NCBI GenBank assembly: GCA_020283715.1
Contig: JAIQCW010000084.1
Span: 32,176-96,175 of the forward strand
DNA from: Cytauxzoon felis
Taxonomy: Eukaryota > Apicomplexa > Aconoidasida > Piroplasmida > Theileriidae
Length of the DNA: 64,000 nucleotides
Direction of reading: 5' to 3'
In this document: positions 45,804 to 57,573 of the stretch, in pieces
Position numbering within the stretch: position 1 is the stretch's first letter
Layout of the letters: every line of letters begins with the position of its first letter
Program-made: the position numbers and the translations under genes
The notes under the pieces: model-generated
What the model saw: the letters and a program-made list of their open reading frames with translations, nothing else
Databases searched by the model: none
What the model was told of the DNA's origin: nothing

Positions 45804-46134
45804 GGAAAAATATAATTAAATATCATGTTCATTATAATTGTTACCTGTATAATGAAATGTGTTGGTTAAAATCAGTCGTACCGCCTATGTTGATTTAATG
45901 GATGCATCATCTCATGTAGGGAAGTTGAATGGTAGTACAAGTGCATAAGTAATTTAATTTAATTCCAGACAGTGATCACCCTCTTTTAATAGTATGGCCC
46001 ATCTAATAATTAATGTCTTGACTATGATGTCATGTAATAAATGTAGGAGTTGAAGATATTGGTGATTACGACTCGTCTATTAAGTAGAGGGCTATCTTAT
46101 ATTTTAGAGTTTGATTAATTTCTTTTGGTAAAAA

Positions 46135-48736
46135 ATGTATAATTCAAATTCATATGGATTACCTGGTCAGCCGCCTATACGTACGAGCTACAATATGTTA
46201 TTTGCACATTTTAAACAGCAGGGTATGAATTGTATTGATTTTGTACCTAAAAAAATTTTTAGGGTATAGTGATGAATTGGCAGGTGCAGAAGCTAATCGT
46301 ATTATGCGTCAGCAGGCATCGATGCGTACATCTGTTGGTAATAAGATGACTCCTACGGGTACATTATAGATTGTTATTCGTATTTACTTTACTATTCATG
46401 TAGGTACCGGCGTCTATCCCATGTTTAAACAAACAAATATACCACCGTATTATCAATCACAACCATTACAAACTCCTTCAATGCCAATACCTCAATATAA
46501 CAAGAGCAATTTGTTAAGTGGTGTTAAAATATCTAAAGCTCCGCAATCGTTTGCTGGTTGGAGTTTACCATTGGCGACAAATGAACCCGTAAAGACTGCA
46601 AATAATAACATAATACCTATACGTTTGAAGTCAACTTCAATTCCTTCACGTATTTTGGATGTTCAAGGCAATATATCTTTTACAGAAGCGAAGACCAGTG
46701 TCGATAAGCCGGTACATATGCCGCCATCAACAACATATCCCATTCCAAACAATATAAAGTTACCAAGTATACCTTTAATCGCAAAGAGGAAAGATATTAT
46801 CGCAAAAAAGCCACCTGTTCCTGAGAAACTATTCACAATCGATACTGTTGGACAGATTTCTCAGCCACCTTTAAAAATTGACTCAGTTAATACCTGGATT
46901 CAGAAGCTTTACATTCACCATAATGTTGTAAGTTTAAGATTGTTTTCTCTAATAAATATAATTTAAAAGACTAGCAGCTCGAAGAACTTCAGGAAATGTG
47001 TAGGCAATTATGTTGAAGATATAATGTCCAGATTTAGGTTCGTTAGCAAACTCATTTAATAATCCACGTAGAGCCGGAAATTTGAAGATGGAAGACTTAG
47101 TTATACCCACAAAAGATCAAATTTACAAATTTAAAAAGGGGGAATCTTTGGAAGATGTCGTGAGAGATGAACATGAAATAAAAGTAGAGGCACAGCCTGA
47201 AAAGGTTAAATTGAAGGAAGTAAATATCAACAGTAACAATTCAAGTGATGTTAAATCGGTACCTAAAAAGCGTGTTGTCAAAAAACCGGTTGTAAATGCA
47301 GTCATTCAATCGAATAAGATCTCAGATGGTGGAATAACTAATTGTCAATTAGGCAATGATGAATTACAACGTAGAGAATTAAGATTCCAACGTTTTAAGA
47401 ATTCAGCTGGTGGTGTAAGTTCTATTTCATAGTCTTAACATATATCATGATAAGGTTTATAATTTCAAGCCTGAGCGTGGTAAACCCATAATCGGTACAA
47501 GTGAAGAGTTGGAAAAGGAATATTTAAGATTGACTGCTGAGCCGAACCCAAAGATGGTAAGGCCAGAAAACGTTTTGATGAAATCATTTAAGCATGTACT
47601 CGATCGGTTCATAAAGAATAGAAATTATAGATACATAGAAGAACAATTCCGATCAATCAGGCAAGATATACAGATTCAACACTTAAAAAGTGAATTCGTT
47701 GTCAAAGTATACTCTACAAACGCCAGAATCGCACTACTACATGGTGACTTGGACCAATTTAATCAATGCCAAACACAATTAATCGAACTACACAATATAT
47801 TCCCTACAAATATCGTACGTCTAAACATTTTATAGAAGTATATCAAGGTCATAACATTACCTTCCACCCCGCAGTCGCCTCCTCCACTTGAAGTCCAATC
47901 TAATACACTTCCGCCACGATCTCCGGGAGTGGCATTACCGTTTCGGGGAGGTAATTGGAAGAGCCTCCACGGCGAGTGGAATACATGGTGGATTGGACAT
48001 CAAGTGGAATGAAGTGATGAATTCATTTTCATGTATATACATAATTTCATTTATATTGAAATTTACAGAATGAGTTCGAGTGTTATAGATTACTGTACTT
48101 ATCATTACAGAATATGAAGATGGATATAATACGTTATTTGAGTAAGTATTTCTTTTTTAATTTATATGATACAGGGGAAATGAGAGTAAAGAATAATTTC
48201 AAATATACTGTGTATTATGAATATGCTAATATGATTAGAGCCGCAATTGCAGAGGAAAATTTCGTACGATACTTTAAACTTACAGATACGAGAAACTTGA
48301 ATTTTGAAGAGGATTTGATTAGTATATACAATCAAGCGTTGAATGAGGGTGATGATGAAAATAAGGACGAGAATATTGATACCATCTGTAAAGATTATTC
48401 AAGACCCCCATTTTATTGTAAATTATTATTTAAAATGTTTGAGTCCAGATTCAGAATGTTGTCATTGTATACGTTATGCAGGTATATTTTAAATGTTAAT
48501 TTAATCTATAGACATTCTATAGGAGCTCTATGAGTATATCAACAAGCACTATAGTGGATATATTAAATTTCGAAAATGAAGACTCGTGTATAGAATTTTT
48601 GAGGTATGAACACACGAAGTTATTACAGAAATATTATAGGAAAAACAAATTAATATTTAACGATGTCGGGTTTATCGATTGTAAAAAAAGTATTCCAGTT
48701 ATCATGGAATCGCCACTAATGCATAGTAAAAAGTAA
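46135..48736 (+). CDS. THP3/LENG8-type SAC3-domain protein
   Basis: SAC3/GANP/PCI-family protein linked to mRNA processing and export. Starts MYNSNSYGLPGQPP; proline-rich N-terminal exons follow. The SAC3 core runs from EKEYLRLTAEPNPKMVRPE through QFRSIRQDIQIQHLK and ARIALLHGDLDQFNQCQTQL, the signature order of the THP3/LENG8 branch. After an intron holding a dispersed repeat come ECYRLLYLS, a helical exon (FKYTVYYEYANMIRAA) and a winged-helix-like last exon ending at 48736. About eight exons; small introns are 35-50 bp and the repeat-bearing one about 230 bp. Confidence 0.75.
47868..48022. repeat. Dispersed modular repeat, copy H, in THP3 intron
   Basis: CCTCCACTTGAAGTCCAATC, palindrome GCCAC-n11-GTGGC (47913-47933), GAGGTAATTGGAAGAG, CCTCCACGGCGAGTGGA, GGATTGGACATCAAGTGGA. 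It lies between the exon ending near 47833 and the one starting near 48068. Confidence 0.8.
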
Positions 48737-48864
48737 TCTTACATATATTGAATTATTCAAAATGATGAGTATTTATTTTGCCCCATTGAATGTGATGCAA
48801 ATTTTCTCTTCGCCCCATTATTATAGTGCAAGTATTGTTATGCCCCACTCATAATAATTATATA

Positions 48865-50006
48865 TCATTCCATCGTTTGCAATGGTTGAATCTTTCTCAA
48901 ACCTTCGTTGTATTGTAAATTTCTTATGGCAGATTCCGTAATTGTGTAGATTGGGTGTATTTTGATGAGATTGAACCTCTGTGAGTCTAGGAGAGATAAT
49001 GCACATAGTGCAAAAAATGTATGGAATACATCGCTCATATAACCGGGAAAATAAGATATACCACCATCGTTATCATTTTGTGATTCTAAAATGAATTCGA
49101 TTAATTTATCTGAATTGAACCACGAACAACGATTGATGTTATATAATGATGATAATATCCACCATGAATAGCATATATCAGGTGCTTTCTCAGGTCTTCC
49201 ATTAAATCCACCACCTGTGTGATGAAATTTGCATAAACAGCAAACTCACTTGGCGTTTGACGTTCAGATAACCAATACCCGAGTGAATCCAAATCTATTA
49301 AATTCAAAGCATCAAGTACAGACAATGCACCAATACAACAGAATGTGGCAGCACCATGAGATTCCATACGTGGTTGCCAGCCAAAACCGCCATCAAAGTT
49401 TCTACAATTTAGAATAAAAGTTAATGCACGATTGACGTTAATATAATCAAGTCCGTTTAAAAGATACAAACAGGCAATTGCACTATACGAGTATCTACAG
49501 TCCGATTCACCATATTGGTCGCCATTAAAGCTACCATCTTTATTCTATTGAAGTGGACGAATGAATAAAATGGGTTAACAACACACCTGGAGACTGGATA
49601 TAAATTTAACAACATCTTTACGATTTAAAATATCCATGCGATTTAGTACACCAAGTGATAGTATAGCATACTGTATTAGTATATGTGTAATGAAGATATA
49701 ATTTGCTGCCCTTACATGTGTAGGTATTATATTTGATGGATGTTTAGGTCCATAGCCAAAACCGCCATCAATATTCATTGATGATTTTACTATATCAATA
49801 GCCATCTTTTCAATTGTTTCGTTAGTCTTAGGATGAATTATATCATTAATTTTGCCTTTTAGTAGAGATAACGCCGTTAATATCCAATAGAGACCACCTA
49901 ATTTACAGGATTCGTATATGAAACCTTCAATAGAAATTCTATCATTTAAATGTAGAATTAGAAAATCAAACACGCGTTCTTTATCTAATACTTTCCGATT
50001 ATCCAT
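48865..50006 (-). CDS. RABGGTB: Rab geranylgeranyltransferase beta subunit
   Basis: Catalytic beta subunit that prenylates Rab GTPases. Exon 1 50006 to about 49588 starts [16 protein letters not shown] and has [14 protein letters not shown] and a first [10 protein letters not shown] repeat. Exon 2, about 49545-49250, has the zinc/lipid-binding repeats [31 protein letters not shown] and [10 protein letters not shown]. The last exon has [15 protein letters not shown] and a final GGISYFPG .. [13 protein letters not shown], ending QPLQTME at TGA 48865. The Asp, Cys and His ligands (D/C in ESDCRYS, H in FHTFF) are present. Confidence 0.85.
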
Positions 50007-50092
50007 ATTTACATCTGAAACATTGCGATATATGTGTGCCGGGTACCATTATATGGTGTATCCAAAGTTGTGATGGTAAATTACATAAAGAT

Positions 50093-51455
50093 ATGGTTAA
50101 AATGGATGAATATGTGAATAAATTAAAATTATTGTTAAAAGATGAAAAAACTGTAAGTTTAATAAAGCAGTTCTTCGACCTTCTTCATATTTCTGTGTTT
50201 ACACATCACTACAGACTACGTTCTATAATTTAAGACATAAATTGAATTTAGATGGCAAAGATTTAGAAAAGTATGTGTTCAATTAATTTAAATATTATGA
50301 TTTTTAGGTTTTTACTAGAATTTGTCGAAAAAAACGGTGATTACTCATTGTTGTATACCGTCCACTACACTGATACTGATGGTAAAATCATTATATCGCA
50401 CGCAACATCTACGGAATTGGAAGGTATTGATAGGGTGTCTAACTATGCTTATATATTACATTTGTAGAGCTGTCTAAACGGTATAAAGACATTAATATCA
50501 CAATGTATGCGATTAAAAGAGCATCGGATGATGTTAATGATGCCATAAAAATTATATGGGACCACGATCAGGATCTTATTCTGCGTCACATTAATGAGAC
50601 GAATGGTGACCGATTATTCATTCCAAGGTTTGTTCATTTTGTGGAATCAAATATATTTCTTAGATTTGCTCAAATTTCTTTATCAAATATTAATACTCGT
50701 AAACTTAATTTCATCAAGACGTAAGTCGATGCTACTTTTGATGAACCTTTTATTACTTCTATAGGGCTGCTCCTGAGCAGGGTGTTAAAAGTCAACCTGC
50801 TCCTGGACTTGCAAAGTTGCAAATTAAAGACACGCCTACAGCGAAATCTGAGGTCAACAAAAAGATTACCGAGGACAGTATAAAGAAGGAAGAGGAGATT
50901 AAGCTAAAAAATGAAAAACAACCTCCTAAACCAATCAAGAAAGAAGATGAAAAGCGTAAGCCACTATTTCAATCCATATGGAAGAGAAAAGCACTACATG
51001 ATGATCGTGTTGATCCGTCTAAGTCGAAGGTTATTAAAAACGAGGATGTAAATACAGAACTCTTTGATAGTGGTGAGCATAAATGATGAATTTACAATTT
51101 TACAGATGAAAATCACTTTGAAGGTGAACCAGAACCAATAATTGTCGAGGAGAGCCCAAAGGAGAAGACGATAACATATGTCGAAAAGGTTAGTTTAATA
51201 GGGAGTGAAATTCCGTAACGTCACACATAACGCTTTATTACCCTTCCTACTAATCATTCTACCATAATTTACCAATTAAAATAGCGTGTTAAGGATAATA
51301 CGTATATGGAAGATGGATATTTCGTGGTAGAGGAGAATCAAGACTATGTGCAGGTAACAAAGAATGTGATAAAGTCGTTGGATACGGATTCGGTAAAATT
51401 ATTTACAAAAAATCGCACCATAAATAACAAGCAATCGTCTATAACGTATTTTTAA
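50093..51455 (+). CDS. POLD3: DNA polymerase delta subunit 3-like (POLD3/Cdc27)
   Basis: Accessory subunit connecting Pol delta to PCNA. Start chosen at ATG 50093 (MVKMDEYVNKLKLLLKDEK). After a 66-bp intron the next exons have TTFYNLRHKLNL, LLYTVHYTDTDG and NITMYAIKRAS, which fit the winged-helix N-terminal domain of POLD3 (..LHVTYLVSG.. VYSIQKA). A long basic disordered region (KKEEEIKLKNEKQPPK) leads to the extreme C-terminus QSSITYF, a PCNA-interacting-peptide motif in the position expected for Cdc27. Five or six short introns. Confidence 0.7.
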
Positions 51456-51572
51456 TGATTTTTTTAAATTTAACCACAATCTCAGGTCGTATTTCCGTAG
51501 ATCTTAGCTATAATCAAACAGCACAATAACTACATTAACTTTAAAATTTGAATTATTTTATTAATAATGTAG

Positions 51573-53826
51573 ATGAATTTATATTTTAAATTTGTATTTT
51601 TTTATGTCTTCAATAATGTTTTTGGGTTTAAAGTTCCAAAATTGGGTGGTCTATATAATGAACAGAGACTTGGTACATTTACAGAAGGCGAACGTGACGG
51701 AGTTAGAGATATCCACGAATCATCTAATGGGATTAATAATGTTTGTGTAGTTAAATCATCTCTGGAAGACCGAGATAATTCTTGTAATGACCCAGTAATC
51801 GCAATTGTTGGAAGGCCGAACGTGGGTAAATCGGCTATTTTTAATCGCATAACTAAATTGGTGAGTACACATTGTATAATTGACGTGTATTCCTTCTATA
51901 GTTCCATCGTGGTAGTATTGTTAGTGATATTAGTGGTACAACAAGGTATGTCTACCTCAAGTTTTCAAAACACTTATCCTCCTTTCAGAGATCGGCAATA
52001 TTCCATCGCTGATTGGAATGGTAAATATTTCCGCATTATTGATACAGGTGGTTTTGATAATGATGAGCAGTTTTCTGAGTTGGTATGTTATGTTGTCGTC
52101 TGGCGTCAATTTTTTGCAGATTAAAGCTCAAGTTAATGAGGCTATAAATGAGGCATCTGTTGTAATTGTTGTAGTGGATGGACAGGTTTGTTGGTGTTGT
52201 TTATACATTATTCAATACTTAAAGGAGGGTATTACACGTAGTGATGTCGAGATTAGGGATTATATATTCAAGAGGCTGAGTGATAAACCCAATCTCAAAG
52301 TTTATCTATGTGTCAATAAGTGCGAATCATATAGATTAGGCCCAGTATTAGCCGAGGTTAGGAAATATATTATCTTTCTTATTCCCATTTGTCATTAGCA
52401 ATTTTGGAAACTTGGTCTTGGTAAGCCATATCCGACTAGCGCGTTACATGGTAATGGTATTGGAGAGTTATTAGATGAGTATGTGTTATTCATCATCACT
52501 TATATTTTCCACATCAGATGTGTAAAAAACTTCAATTCTGGTACATTACCTGTAAATAATAATATCATTATATCCTTCGTTGGAAGGTTTGTCCGTTTAT
52601 TATGTCATGGGGTTTTACATAAATATTGCAGGCAAAATAGTGGGAAATCTTCTATTATTAATAAATTGATTGGGTATGATCGTTGTATTGTATCATCAAT
52701 ACCTGGTACTACGCAAGATTCAACAAATATAAATGTAACCCATGGTATATTAAAGTTGATTAATCTCACATTCAATAGATGGTAGAAATCTCGTATTGAT
52801 TGATACCGCCGGTATGAAATTATTAACCAAGGATAGAAGAAGTTATCTATCACAACGCCATAGTTTAAAGGTATCCCCATTATTTTATGAACCCCAGAAT
52901 TTATTCAATTTACACCATAGTCTATAAGAAGTAGTGATGTATGTATAATGGTGATTGATGCTAATTGGGGAATATCGAAAAATGATTTAAAAATTGCTGA
53001 GGAGATTAGTAAAGAAAATAAAGCGGCTATCGTTATCTGCAATAAGTGGGATTTAGTAAACAAGGACCCTACAACATATAACAATGTAAGGAAATGTAGA
53101 TATTGTGTAAAAGAAAGGTGGAATTGATGGAATCATTAGATTCATATTAATATCTACCTCTTTCATCAATTTACATCCATCACTAACATTATCAATAGGC
53201 GGTAAAATATGTTAAGGATAAACTACATTGGTTAAAGTATGCAGAGGTTATATTGACATCAGCAAAGACAGGTCAACGTATAAATGAAATTTACGACTTG
53301 ATTAAAAACGCCTATGATCAGGTTAGGGGTAATCCCACTTAATCGCTTGATTTCCACAGTACTGTTCAAATTTACCGACAACTATATTGAATCATGTATT
53401 GAAGGAAGCTACATTTACACAACCACCAAAGCCAATTCATGGAAGAATATTAAACATCTATTACTGTGTACAGGTTCGTCAGGAATTTGATTATTTAGAT
53501 GAATCACCGTATGACATGATCCATCTACCATTATTTCCATAACATGTGTATTTAATATTTACATTTTAGGTTCACAATCGCCCGCCCGGAATAGTTTTGT
53601 ACTGCAATGACGACAGATTGTTATCTGATGATTATAAGGAGTACTTGGAATTATTTTTCAGGAAATCGCTGAGATTACATGGCACACCAATAGTGTGAGT
53701 TGATATGAGATTGTCATATTAGACGTTCATAGATGGTATCCGAGAGCTAAGAGGGAACGTAACGTCATACATGACTTTAGAAATCGTAACAAGAATGCAA
53801 ATAAATATGATTTATTAACATTATAA
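51573..53826 (+). CDS. Der/EngA double-GTPase, probably apicoplast-targeted
   Basis: Bacterial-type GTPase with two consecutive G domains and a KH-like end, used in large ribosomal subunit assembly. The first 20 residues (LYFKFVFFYVFNNVFGF) look like a signal peptide, followed by a polar leader, so plastid import is likely. G domain 1: IAIVGRPNVGKSAIFNR, then ISGTTRD and DTGG, NKCE. G domain 2: FVGR-QNSGKSSIINKL (split by an intron between R and Q), IPGTTQDS, DTAGMK, NKWDLV. The C-terminal exons have KPIHGRILNIYY and NRPPGIVLYCND. About 12 short exons; several introns have been read by frame and the last splice near 53697 is ambiguous. Confidence 0.8.
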
Positions 53827-53845
53827 GAGTCGAATTAACATTTTT

Positions 53846-54217
53846 TCATTTATATTTGTCCAATTCATTTAATTCCAGCTTGACTAGTATCTTTAGCGAG
53901 CAGCTTGGGCATTCAGCTATTACATTACCTATTGTATAGTTGAGTAGAGGTTATATAAGGTGTATACCTTTTAATAAATTATCCAATGTCAATTCAAAGA
54001 CATCGCCACAAGTGCATAAATAATAAAATGTTTTCGTATCTGAATCATATTCACATTCCGATAACTTCACTTCTTCGTACATTATATCGTCATCAAAACC
54101 TACTATATTACCTTGGCTTGATATACCCTTACTAGATACGGATGTATCTGATGTTACAGTGGATGAGCCCCCGTAATAATCACCTGTCATTTTTACTTTA
54201 CATGAAGATGTATTCAT
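53846..54217 (-). CDS. DPH3: DPH3/KTI11-like CSL zinc-finger protein
   Basis: CSL-zinc protein for the radical-SAM step of diphthamide synthesis and for Elongator. Exon 1 54217-about 53971 has MYEEVKLSECEYDSDTKTFY, CTCGD (first CxC pair) and ELTLDNLLKG. After a short intron the last exon adds VIAECPSCSLKI (second CxxC) and ends at TGA 53846. The 30-residue Ser/Thr-rich N-terminal extension is unusual for DPH3; a DPH4-type J-domain is absent. Confidence 0.85.
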
Positions 54218-54342
54218 TTAAAATTTTATAATATAACACACATTAAATAGAGAGAGTGAATGAAAAGTTGATAACGTTATCACACCATACGACATTCACT
54301 ACACATTGATAATGGCGTTCAATACATAGATTAGATATTAAA

Positions 54343-54852
54343 GTGATGAAGATTGTAATAATAATCTTCTTCTATTTAGTAAAATGTACATTGGCATTCA
54401 TAATTAGCAGAGGTGTAAATTCATGTAGTAGACATGCGACTGGCTTAGGATGGAAGTATGAAGACGAGAATTATTTACCGGGATCAATTAAGAGTCATCA
54501 TTTGCCAAAGTTGAGATTATTTCATGTAGGTGACAGTGAAAATGTCAGAGTTAAGTCGTTAGAAGGGGATTTGCTGATGAATAATTTAGAAACGATAGCA
54601 TTAAGTGGCGTTTATAGCATAAGAATACTTAAATTACTCTTATATGTACGCTATTTAGTTGAATGGTTACCACAAGTCAATCCTTATTTACCGCCATTTG
54701 ATATCATTTACCAGACCACCAATTTATACCTAAAGACGCTACAGAATCTTATACCACCCATCGCCGGAGTCGATGTAAGTAGCATCATCGCATGGTTTAT
54801 ACTCGAAAATATCGAAAGCTACCTCGTTGAGAAATTCAATCTACCGATATGA
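54343..54852 (+). CDS. YGGT-family membrane protein, probably apicoplast-targeted
   Basis: Signal-peptide start (IVIIIFFYLVKCTLAF), a basic/polar leader to about residue 75, then one YGGT unit: hydrophobic helix IRILKLLLYVRYLVEWLP, QVNPYLPPFD, a second segment NLIPPIAGVDVSSIIAWFIL. The W.P.(N)P and PPIAGVD motifs are those of plant CCB3/YCF19-type proteins. In plastids the family helps membrane organisation or cofactor assembly; the parasite role is unknown. Confidence 0.7.
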   Translation: MMKIVIIIFFYLVKCTLAFIISRGVNSCSRHATGLGWKYEDENYLPGSIKSHHLPKLRLFHVGDSENVRVKSLEGDLLMNNLETIALSGVYSIRILKLLLYVRYLVEWLPQVNPYLPPFDIIYQTTNLYLKTLQNLIPPIAGVDVSSIIAWFILENIESYLVEKFNLPI

Positions 54853-54887
54853 TGACGCGTGCGCAACCAAATGATTGAAGAAATGTC

Positions 54888-55022
54888 GTGATACCCGTAG
54901 CTGATCTCAGGGAGGCGGAGGGGGAAGTAATTGGAAGAGCTGTCTGCAAGACGAAGGAAAGGTGGATTGTAACCTCAGGTGGAACGGCGAGTGAGAACTG
55001 GGATTGAATCTCAGGTAAAAAC
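54888..55022. repeat. Dispersed modular repeat, copy I
   Basis: CCCGTAGCTGATCTCAGGGA, GGCGGAGGGGGAAGTAATTG, GAGCTGTCTGCAAGACGAAG, GGATTGTAACCTCAGGTGGA, ACGGCGAGTG. Lies between the YGGT gene and the candidate exon at 55050-55181. Confidence 0.8.
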
Positions 55023-55049
55023 ATTTTTCATGTATTAGAAACAAAGATA

Positions 55050-55181
55050 TTACTAAAGTATGTTAACCAAGCGTATGATCAACGGATTAATATTTACAAT
55101 TTAGAGTTTTATGAGTCATCTCAGCATATAGTTCACCTATTCTATCGTCACGAAAATGAGGAAATATACAACATCAATTAA
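55050..55181 (+). other. Candidate terminal exon of an unresolved plus-strand gene
   Basis: An AG acceptor (TGTATTAG) is followed by an open frame TKILLKYVNQAYDQRINI .. HLFYRHENEEIYNIN ending at TAA about 55181. The composition looks coding, but I found no compatible upstream exon; a first exon would have to lie before repeat I. It could be chance. Confidence 0.3.
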
Positions 55182-55957
55182 ACAGGTTGTATTCCTACAT
55201 GCTTGGTGGTGAGAGAATTAATGGGTACAGACTCATTACAAGTCAATTGAATTTTATTTGAAAATGATAGTGTTGATAGTATAAACGCCAAATGTACTTC
55301 GGGTAATAAATTTAAATCCTTGTTAATATCCCTTTTATTATAGAACAAGTAATATACGGTCTCGATGCAATCTGTGGTACATTGTGAATTTATACATTGT
55401 AGTACTAGACTACACATTTCTTCTATACTATAAGGGAATATACCGATCTTATAGTTGACGTCCATTAAGGAGTTCCGTCTTGACTTAATCACATCTAAAT
55501 CCTCAATCTTTGAGCTTGTGCTTTTATTTAATGATAATTTATAGTCTGAATTGATATTATATAAGTTATTAGTGCCATTTTTCCTATTGTTAAACAAACA
55601 ACTCCATACAGTACAAGACCTCTTGGTACAATAATCCTCTATTGGATGTACATAAAATGCTGCATTCTTTTCTATTAAAAATTGTAATATTAATGTTAGA
55701 AATGATGAGTTTATGTGTCTATTTATGTTTATATTCTTAAATGGACTATTGTTTATGTCATTTATATCCACAACTAATTTCAGACTGTCATTCAACAATT
55801 TCGATCTTATAATACTTTCCCAAATCTCCAATTGTTTAGTCAACGTTAAATTATTTATCTGAAATTAGTTTTTATAGGTAAAATGTATAAATATTACCTG
55901 TTCTGTATAAAGTGGTGGATAGTCTATGAATTTATATACATTGTCTACAACTTCCAT
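55178..55957 (-). CDS. VPS25: ESCRT-II subunit VPS25-like
   Basis: Two-winged-helix subunit that recruits ESCRT-III at endosomes. Exon 1 starts MEVVDNVYKFIDYPPLYTEQ at 55957; the YPPLYT..Q and QLEIWESIIRS segments match the YPPFFTLQ .. KQLAAWCSLVL start of VPS25. A 40-bp intron follows, then one long exon. The second winged helix is recognisable from SIEEMCSLVLQCINSQ. An insertion of about 35 residues (Asn/Lys/Ser-rich) separates the domains. Confidence 0.6.
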
Positions 55958-56072
55958 CTATTTAAATATATTATCTTTTAATGATAATTTATAAAAACTG
56001 AATTGCAGCGAGCAAAATTCCGCCCTGAAATCCCCCACTGTTAAAATATTACACATTTAATACAGATCGATA

Positions 56073-57470
56073 ATGGTAGTACACCCATCCAATAATGAAG
56101 ATGGAAGCAATTCAAATATACCACTAATAGAGAGTAATATATCAATATCGCCAATAGTAACATTCGTAGTATTAACAATCTTCACCTTGATATTCCTAGT
56201 AATCTACCACAATTATAACAGGTACTTGAAGCCGTTCATTTCATTCATATCTCCAGGATATTCGCTGTGGATAATCAATCGCCCATTGATATTTCAAATG
56301 TCTTACAGCAACAGCAAGTAGTAAGTCAAGAGGATGACGAGGATGATAAATCTAAAAAAAAATTAACGGTTAAACAACGTAAACGTCTGGAATTAAAAGA
56401 AGAGGCTAAGAGATTAAAAGCTTTAAGGGAAGAAGAGAGACAGGAGAAAGAAAAGTTATCGAAAAAGAAACAAGAACTACTAGATGCCAAAAGAGCTGAA
56501 AAGGAAAGAGCCAGGCTTGAAGAGGTATAGATCACCTAAAATATTACCTTTGCATATTAAATACTAATTTTCGTAGGAAGAAAAGAGAAGATTAGAAGAA
56601 GAAAAGGCGTATCAAGAATTATCTTCAACATTTAAAGTTGAAAGTGAAGGCTTCAATGAGGTCGAGCACAATTTTGACCTTAATGAATTCATACAATTTA
56701 TCATCGATAAAAAACTCTGTAATATCGAGGAACTATCTATCAGATTTCATATAAAACCAAAGGTATTTTAATCAAAATTACAGAGTGAAGTAACTGAAAC
56801 ATAGTTTACCAAATATTAATATGCTCTCCATTACCGCAAATATCACCTGAGGTCCAATCCAACTCCTCTTCCACTCACCATGGAGCCTATTCTATTTACT
56901 TCCCCTTCCAGCTCCCGTAGATCGTCTCGGGTTCCACTTGAGGTCATGTACTCAACCTCGCCACGATCTCTGGGAGTGGCTTTACTCTTTAGAGATAGGT
57001 AAATAGAAGAGCTGACGGCAGGACGACCTCAGGTGGAACGGAAAGTGAAGACAAGGCTGTAATCTCATGCATAGAACCTCGGTAGATTATGTCCCACTCA
57101 ATATGATCCTTCGGGCCCATTTCATCCCATCGAAGTAAATTTAGTCAATACTCATACAGGAAATTCTCAAGAGGATTGAGGAGTTGGAATCTCAGAATAA
57201 AATTTTTGGTAATTTAGATCTGTAATAACAAACAATATCTAATCATAGGTCTATTGGACGATCAAGGTCGTTATATTTATATTAATGATAGTGAAATTGA
57301 ATCTATTATAAAATTTATTCATAAAAAAGGACGATTACATAAATATCATGACCTCGTACCATCATTTAATTCCATAATTTCACTAGAGCCAAAAATCAAT
57401 GTAAGTTTAACATAAATCCTCATACATCCATATCCAATAGGATATCAGGAATCTCACCATCGATTGTTAA
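56073..57470 (+). CDS. DDRGK1: DDRGK1, UFM1-ligase partner and ER membrane adaptor
   Basis: Forms the active UFM1 E3 with UFL1 on the ER. Exon 1 56073 to about 56220 has one membrane segment (IVTFVVLTIFTLIFLVIY). Exon 2 to 56527 is a highly charged coiled coil (KQRKRLELKEEAKRLK). Exon 3 continues EEKRRLEEEKAYQELS and the PCI/winged-helix part (FNEVEHNFDLNEFIQFI). After a 395-bp intron with a dispersed repeat, ILKRIEELE and GLLDDQGRYIYINDSEI follow, the latter being the name-giving DDRGK motif in the form DDQGR. The end is either a stop just after PKIN or, after one more splice, TAA 57468-57470. Confidence 0.85.
56845..57080. repeat. Dispersed modular repeat, copy J, in DDRGK1 intron
   Basis: Modules: ACCTGAGGTCCAATCC, CCACTCACCATGGAG, ATTTACTTCCCCTTCCAGCT, TTCCACTTGAGGTC, palindrome GCCAC-n11-GTGGC (56960-56980), TTTACTCTTTAGAGATAGG, GAGCTGACGGCAGGACG. 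Confidence 0.8.
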
Positions 57471-57573
57471 ATACGCAACACGAAATGTTTACACTACATC
57501 CCCATTTTTCAACACACTTTTTAATAAAAATTCATATTATGGGTTAATATTGTCATGTATTTAATTGGAGTGG

